Source: Symbiodinium natans (taxonomy: Eukaryota; Sar; Dinophyceae; Suessiales; Symbiodiniaceae). From it: DNA of 64,000 bases. Below are positions 58,748 through 64,000 of this stretch, piece by piece. The translations under genes and the position numbers were made by a program. The notes below the pieces were generated by a model. The model made no database searches, was not told where the DNA came from, and saw nothing but the letters and a program-made list of their open reading frames with translations. The stretch lies in NCBI GenBank assembly GCA_905221605.1, contig CAJNDS010000061.1, forward strand, positions 100,001-164,000, given 5' to 3'. Within the stretch, counting starts at the first letter, position 1, and every line of letters starts with the position of its first letter.

Positions 58748-59290
58748 TGGGTGTGTGGGACGACACGGGCTCCACCCAGGTCGGCAAGAGCAAAGCACGC
58801 TATGCCATCGAGCAGGTACTGTGTGGTGCCTGAAGGTTTGAGAAGTAGATTTCGGGATTGCTGTTTGCTGTGGACAGGTGACAAAGGCACGGAACTTCTA
58901 CGAGACCCTGGGAGTAAAGCCATCAGCTACTGCAAAGGCAGGCGCGTCATGATCAAGCATGTGCTGTAGCAGGCGTCTTGTATTCACTCTTGAAGGAGAT
59001 ACGCAATGCTTACCGCCAAATCGCACTGCGCATCCACCCAGACAAGGCCTCCAGCCTCGAGCCAAACTGTGCGGTCCAATGCGGGTGAACGAGGTTTGTG
59101 GGGGGTGTTTTGCGTGCAGGTAACGTCGGGAGGCCAGGAGGAAGACTTGACAACGCAGGCAGAGGCAGGGCGCGCGTGCGCGAAGCTGGACCATGCTCAA
59201 TTTTTGAGCACCAAAGGCATGTCTGGCATTTCAGGCTGCTTTCAAGCTGGTGTCTTCGGCTTACGAAGTGCTCGGCGACGAAGGCAGCTT
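58748..59290 (+). CDS. J-domain (DnaJ-type) co-chaperone, possibly disrupted
   Basis: Exon ending 58815 reads VWDDTGSTQVGKSKARYAIE (GT donor 58816). Exon 58878-58937 reads VTKARNFYETLGVKPSATAK (GC donor 58938), which is helix I of a J-domain. Exon 58996-59046 reads EIRNAYRQIALRIHPDK, helix II plus the HPD loop needed to stimulate Hsp70 ATPase. Exon from 59235 reads AAFKLVSSAYEVLGDEGSL, helix III. An in-frame TAG at 59291-59293 follows at once, and the same frame then continues RFDARLRADVGG, the usual helix IV sequence. So either the gene ends here, is damaged, or an unseen splice removes the stop. The piece between 59047 and 59234 is not fully resolved. Confidence 0.75.
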
Positions 59291-59354
59291 GTAGAGATTT
59301 GACGCGCGTCTGCGAGCCGATGTGGGGGGCACGCTTCGTAGGCAAGAGATCTTC

Positions 59355-59681
59355 CTACAACCACACGGCAAAGCGCTGGCCTTGTGCATCGAAGTAGAAC
59401 GTGTTTCCGGGAAAAAGCTCCCGCATGCTCCCCCGACGGCTGTCAGCGTGTCGCAGCCCCTTCAAGGAGCGGAAAGTCCACAACGAGCTCTGCAAAGCCA
59501 TCGGGGCAGCTGACTGAGTATGAGGTTTCTTGACGTGCTCGCAGTGGTCCCATGTGAGCCTAGCGAATGCGAAGCACAGGCCGAGAACCACGACCCCTGC
59601 ATCGAGAGAGACTTGGCTGAAGACAAAGCGGCAGCGCTGATGCCCCTTAGAAGAAAAATTTCTTCTTAGACCCATAGACAT
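59355..59681 (-). CDS. possible antisense 108-residue protein
   Basis: On the - strand, an ATG at 59681 opens a frame to a stop at 59355: MSMGLRRNFSSKGHQR (basic, mitochondrial-leader-like), a hydrophobic stretch (VVVLGLCFAFARLTW) and a natural-looking end (LFPGNTFYFDAQGQRFAVWL). It would converge on the J-domain gene. The + frame over the same bases is also open (continuing after RFDARL), so one of the two is a shadow. Confidence 0.3.
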   Translation of the reverse strand: MSMGLRRNFSSKGHQRCRFVFSQVSLDAGVVVLGLCFAFARLTWDHCEHVKKPHTQSAAPMALQSSLWTFRSLKGLRHADSRRGSMRELFPGNTFYFDAQGQRFAVWL

Positions 59682-59869
59682 TGAATCAGCTGTGCATTGA
59701 GAGCAGTGTAGCCCCCCAGCTCATGGTGTCATGGTGTAGCTTCTTCGCGAGTCGTTTCGATGTTGCCTGAAGGAACAGTGGCCTGGAGGCTGGTTGAAAG
59801 TCATCCTCTCCGTTCTGTTTCGCCTCAATCTGTTGTTTTTTTTCAGGAGCTGCCAAGTCTAAATCGGAG

Positions 59870-60965
59870 GCAGGGAGTTGTGGTGTGATGCTCGAGTAGG
59901 TTTGATGCGGTTGGGGACGATGGTGGCTTTTGTCAGGTGGTGCTTACGGCTGGAAGCTAAGCCTGGTGCAGGCTTTCGGTGCTGGGGGTCCCTGCCAGCT
60001 CTAGTCGAGGTGTCCCATGCTGTCAGCGGAGAAGAGATCCGCATGTCGATGAACCGCGGGACGTGGGATGCCCAAGTCATTCAAGTCACATGGTTCCCAT
60101 CACCCCTTGAGAAACTGCAACTGCAGACCTGGGATGAGTCTCCTGTGTCTTGCCCAGGAGTGTCATGGGACTCAAGCGGGCTCTGTGCAAAAAGCTCAAG
60201 CGCGGACCGTGCCGGCCTCTGTTGCTCATGCACCGTCGGCCCGTCGGCAATTCGCCCAAGATGAAGAATATTCAGCTCGCTTGCAGACCGGAGAGCATCG
60301 ATATCTGCGACACCAGCGGATCTATTCTGGGTGATGACCACCGCTTTGCTGAGAACCAGGCACTGCCCTCCACTCCACAGGAACAGTGAAGTGGACAGCT
60401 TGGAGCAGCTTGGAGCCGCAGGAACTGCACTGCATTGGCATCTCCCTCGGCCCACCCAAAACAGTCACAGTCGAGGTGGGCTGTTCTCTCTTTGAGTTCT
60501 GAAGACGTGCAACAAAGCGGATCACTGCGGGGCAGCATTGGCATATGCGCTCGAGGTCAAGGACCATCGATCTGGGGCCAGGATGCAGGTGGAGGTTGGT
60601 AATCCGAGCATCTGTTCAGCGTGGCTCATGTATGCATGGTCTGCATGGCCGCTGTTTTGATCAGGTGCTGGACACCTCAAGCATGGAGACGGTCAGAAAG
60701 AAGGCCTTCATCGTGTAGCTGGGATGGCAAAGCACAAAGCAGAGCATGGGACATCGCTGGGAGGTTGCTCGAGAACTCAAGGTGAAGGAGAAGGCTGGCT
60801 CCTGGGTGTCTCCTACATCCGCATCTCCGCATCTCAGCCTTGTGAGGAGCTGCAGATTGGACAGCAGAAAAGCACGGGCAAGCACTCCGCCCGTCGCTTC
60901 GAAGCTCTAGCAAGCGAGGAGTTGCTCAATGGGAGGAGAGCACATCTCGTCACATCTCCTGTCTG
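59870..60965 (+). other. coding-looking exons of unknown family
   Basis: + frames read VEVSHAVSGEEIRMSMNRGT (about 60005-60075), SIDICDTSGSILGDDHRFAE (about 60295-60360), ISLGPPKTVTVEV (about 60435-60475) and RWEVARELKVKEKAGSW (about 60752-60805). They probably belong to one gene between the J-domain gene and the telomere-repeat island. No family is recognised. Confidence 0.35.
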
Positions 60966-61173
60966 AAATCCCTCGAAGGTTTTAGGGTTCAGGGATTAGT
61001 GTACGGAAAACTTTCAGTGTGAGAGTGATCTTGGTGTAGGTTGATCTGTTTTGAGCGACTCCGTGCCACTGTGCCGTACTGTGACGGTGTTGCCAGGAGG
61101 CTTCTCTACATCCATGGGAACAGTGTGCTGATCTACCTAACCTTGGAGCAGGTCGAAGCCCTGAAGATGCACA

Positions 61174-61244
61174 GTTTAGGGTTTAGGGTTTAGGGTTCAG
61201 AGCTTAGGGTTTAGGGCTTAGGGTTTAGGGTTTAGGGTGTAGGG
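61174..61244 (+). repeat. interstitial TTTAGGG telomere repeat
   Basis: About ten units of TTTAGGG with single changes (TTCAGAG, CTTAGGG, TGTAGGG), in one orientation. TTTAGGG is the telomere repeat of plants and dinoflagellates. Confidence 0.9.
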
Positions 61245-61254
61245 GGATCTGCAT

Positions 61255-62060
61255 GTGAGTGCTGCGGAGGGCTTGCAGCTCCAGCGGGACTTGATCGTTG
61301 CTTACGGCGAGTGTGCAGCCAAGATTGCCAATGGATCGCGCGTCACGAGAATCTGCAAGAACCTACACAAAGTTCCATTGACCAGGGCGATCTTCCAGAA
61401 GAAGCTTGACGCACTCCTGTCAGAGTATCCTATGCTTGAAGCCGAGAATGCGATGAGATGCGGTCGGTTTGCCTCTAAAGAACACAACACATTTTGTCAA
61501 CCGAGAGAGCGAGAGCGAGAGAGAGAGAGAGAGAGAGAGCGAGCCGTCTCTTTCAAGGCCAGAGTCCATCACCCACATGAGTTTTCGGGAGGCTGCAGTT
61601 CTGCTGAGCTTATAAGCCTTAAGCAAAGCGACTTTGTTCAGCTCTGCTTAGCCACGGCCTAGCTGATCCTGGCATCGCTTGATGCAAGGCCTTCGGAAAG
61701 CTGGTTCGGGATGCGCAGAAGGTCACACTGGCAAGGCTTGGCTGCACTGCCTGGCACCCTGAAAGCCACAGCTTCTGCACAACAGGAAGAGTGGCTTTTG
61801 GCAGCTTTGCCAGCTTTCCCAGCACTTTGGGGCATCTGTCGATTGAGATGCCTGTGCAGGTGGGGCTTCGAAGGCGATTTCGCGGCACAGAACATGATGA
61901 CGGCATTTGGCAAGGCCGGTTTTTGTGGCATTGAAGGCAGACAGAAGCAAAGACTAAACAGTCTTCTTCCCAGGTGGCGCACACAGCAGAAGTCTACGAG
62001 CTCAGCTTGGAGATCGACAAGCTCCTGCGTATCACCTCAGGAGCCGAGAATGTTCGGAAG
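61255..62060 (+). CDS. helical protein exons, family unknown
   Basis: The frame from about 61258 reads SAAEGLQLQRDLIVAYGECA then KIANGSRVTRICKNLHKVPL and KKLDALLSEYPMLEAENAM. A second stretch near 61690 reads AFGKLVRDAQKVTLARLGC. A third, after AG at about 61972, reads VAHTAEVYELSLEIDKLLRI. Together they look like one alpha-helical protein directly upstream of BCAS2. No family was recognised; a (GA)n tract at 61507-61540 lies in the presumed intron. Confidence 0.4.
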
Positions 62061-62244
62061 CCTTGTGATTTTTGTTCAGGCAGTCATCAGCTGGGAAGAG
62101 TTGCTGCAAGCATTTGCCCCCACGGTGTCGCTTGCGCAACATGGCCACACACATGCTCCGCTGCCATTGGCTGGCAGAGAAGTAGCCCAGTCAGTGCCAT
62201 ATATTCGGGGCCTTCTTGGGGGGCTCCGGAAGGGTAGCTTCGCC

Positions 62245-62961
62245 ATGGATGGCGAGCTTCTGTACATGGAGAATGAGCACTACTCACTAGTCGATGCGCT
62301 GCCATACATTGACACCCAGCTCGGAGCTGCAGAGGTCGCCCAGCAAGTGAAGGCTTTGATTGAGGAGGAGATGACTCAGTTTGAGCCGCGTGACTACTTG
62401 GCATCCCTGCCAGCACCAACGCTGACGGTGCTGAGCAGTGAGCAGATGCAGCAGGAGTTTGAGAGGGTCAGCAGAAGAGCCCCGCTGGGTGCAGTGGATC
62501 CAAAGAAGTACGAGGTGGAAAAGCCGGAGGGCGAGGCGGCTGAAGATGAGAAGTCTTGGCAGTCAGCCTCCGCCACAACGCAGGTCAATCTGGAGTACGC
62601 CAGAATAAAGTCGGTGAACCTCGAGCTTTTGGAGCAATGGGGCAAAAAGGCTTGGATTGCTCATAACATGCTCATTCGTGGTGCCGAGAGGGTCCTCAAC
62701 AATGAGGCCACCGAGCTCCGAGCTGCCCGTGAGGAGGTCAACAAGAAGCGGAAGCTTGACCAAGTCTCTTGCGGCAATGACCTCCGCAAGCTGACCCGCG
62801 AGTTCGAGCAGTATCAGCAGGACAACAGCGACGTGGATCGAGCAGTTCGGGATCTGGAGCTCGAGATCCAGCGCCTCAGGGAGGCTGCAAAAGAGCGGGG
62901 TGTGGACATCTCCGAGGTGGACCCATTGGCCAAGCCGGATCCTGAAGCAGAGCAGTCGTAG
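62245..62961 (+). CDS. BCAS2: pre-mRNA-splicing factor BCAS2/SPF27
   Basis: A single 238-residue exon runs from ATG 62245 to TAG 62959-62961, which is the usual family length. The family core is visible: SLVDALPYIDTQLG near the start, then VKALIEEEMTQFEPRDYLAS, SEQMQQEFERVSRRAPLGAV, YARIKSVNLELLEQWGKKAW and a C-terminal coiled coil (REFEQYQQDNSDVDRAVRDL, LEIQRLREAAKERG). SPF27 is a core subunit of the PRP19 (NineTeen) complex and helps to activate the spliceosome in the nucleus. The 5' part of the open frame upstream of 62245 does not resemble the family, so this ATG is preferred. The gene is intronless in the part that can be aligned. Confidence 0.9.
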   Translation: MDGELLYMENEHYSLVDALPYIDTQLGAAEVAQQVKALIEEEMTQFEPRDYLASLPAPTLTVLSSEQMQQEFERVSRRAPLGAVDPKKYEVEKPEGEAAEDEKSWQSASATTQVNLEYARIKSVNLELLEQWGKKAWIAHNMLIRGAERVLNNEATELRAAREEVNKKRKLDQVSCGNDLRKLTREFEQYQQDNSDVDRAVRDLELEIQRLREAAKERGVDISEVDPLAKPDPEAEQS

Positions 62962-63152
62962 CAGCCGTAGCAACCGTAGTGGGCCGTGGCCATTGAGTCT
63001 TCATCCCGACAGAGTGGCCAATCCTGCATGCTCATGCAGACAGAAAAACGAAACTGCAGCAAGGGCCCATCACTTGCTATCTGAGTCTGCTTTTCACGAG
63101 TTTGAACGAAACCACCTGGCCACGGAACGGTTGACCGCAAAATACAGGAGGG

Positions 63153-63985
63153 ATGATCGCAGCTCCGGTCAAGCCCAAGAAGGCTGCGCAGGCTTGGGGT
63201 GCAGTGGCCCTGGCAGGAGACACAGTTTTTTTTTCAGCCCAGGAGGGTTCTTGTGTGCTCGTGCTTTCTCTTGTCACTAGCTGCTGCTGCTTCTTGCTTC
63301 TTGCTCCCGCGCACTCCTGCAGGCGAAGGCTTCAAGTGCTTCCGAGTCGAAGCCCGCTCGGTCCCCAGCGCATTCTGCACCCTTGCCAAGCACTTCCCAG
63401 CAGCGAATCCGAGGAGAAATCGGAGAAATCGGAGAAGGCGAAGGCGCCAGGCAAGAGTGGGCCCAGACCGCCAGCCGCAACCTTAGGGTACTTGCTGAAG
63501 GACTTGAACATGCTTTGAGCCATGGCATAATTTTTGGTGGGCTGAGCTTGCGACGTGTGGCACAGCATGATTCAGCTTACTCAGCCATCAGGTCACTGTC
63601 ACGGTGCGGCAGGCGGTTGAAGAGGAGAATGAGCCCCCAGCACCGCCTCTCAAGGCAGACCTGCGGGCCACCGTGAGCCTTCGTAACGGCCTTCGTCAGC
63701 TGCACTGGCAGACATCTGAAACTGTCCACTTCGGTCACATGAACATACGTGCACGAGCGCAGTTGCAGTCCGGCAGGTCACAGTGCCAGCAGATGCCACA
63801 ATGCGCCGACTCAAGCAGGACAGATGTCCTGATGAAGATTGGTTTTAGTACGGGGGCGCTAGAAGCCCCATGCTAGGTCTCAGCATTCTCAGCCACTTCC
63901 TTGACAGGCCATCGCCGAGAAGCTGGGCATCAAGCGCACGACATCCCTTAAGTCGGCAGCTGAGGATTGCGGCTGCGTCGAGTAA
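63153..63985 (+). CDS. small gene of unknown function, several exons
   Basis: The ATG at 63156 region opens MIAAPVKPKKAAQAWGAVAL then AGDTVFFSAQEG. A second exon near 63400-63515 is Ser/Glu/Lys-rich (SSESEEKSEKSEKAKAPGKS) and ends AATLGYLLKDLN. A third from about 63600 reads VRQAVEEENEPPAPPLKADL then RATVSLRNGLRQL. The last exon (63908-63985) reads AIAEKLGIKRTTSLKSAAED and CGCVE, then TAA. Composition suggests a soluble regulatory protein. No family is recognised, and exon joins are approximate. Confidence 0.5.
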
Positions 63986-64000
63986 ACGAGCTTCGCCCAT

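Overview
The window looks like nuclear DNA of a dinoflagellate, most likely a Symbiodiniaceae-type genome. Three things seen in the sequence support this. (1) Recognisable proteins are split into short exons, and the joins that restore homology mostly use GC (also GT, perhaps GA) donors with AG|G acceptors. (2) Positions 37501-37519 match 19 of 19 bases of the dinoflagellate spliced leader. (3) TTTAGGG-type repeats and very long TG/CA microsatellites lie inside the gene region. Every confidently recognised gene is on the + strand, which fits the long one-way gene arrays of dinoflagellates.

Layout: 0.87-3.3 kb is a modular gene with SH3b-like and fibronectin-III-like pieces. 3.43-5.47 kb is a FAD-dependent D-amino-acid dehydrogenase/oxidase-like enzyme. 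7.0-14 kb holds several more SH3b/FN3 blocks with acidic linkers. 15-18 kb is repeat-rich and includes a 335-bp direct duplication. 19.4-27 kb is a voltage-gated cation channel of the KCNH/HCN/CNG class; S1, S2 end, S3, S4, S5, pore, S6, C-linker and cyclic-nucleotide-binding domain are visible in order, and a 1.3-kb intron made almost only of TG repeat splits S6. 29-34 kb is gene-poor and holds decayed telomere-like repeats, an AT-richer island and a diverged repeat. FN3 pieces reappear at 32.4 and 34.8 kb beside a 0.64-kb CA block. 36.6-39.1 kb is a GA/GAAA-rich repeat zone carrying the relic spliced leader and a small basic Cys/His ORF. 39-43 kb contains another SH3b/FN3 block. 45.05-46.35 kb is an intronless sugar-phosphate/nucleotide-sugar transporter. 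48.6-51.0 kb encodes a membrane protein with a long Glu/Arg/Lys helical tail. 52.0-52.8 kb is a six-exon DUF1348 (NTF2-fold) gene. 54.1-56.3 kb is another SH3b/FN3 block. 58.7-59.3 kb is a J-domain protein with an in-frame stop, 62.2-63.0 kb is the splicing factor BCAS2/SPF27, and 63.15-63.99 kb is a small gene of unknown function.

The genes do not form an obvious single pathway; they are a typical mixed dinoflagellate array. The modular SH3b/FN3 family links many parts of the window: similar modules recur at least seven times between housekeeping genes, all in the same direction. Exon limits are hand-inferred from homology and are approximate unless exact sites are given. Several coding-looking stretches could not be assigned to a family and are marked as such.
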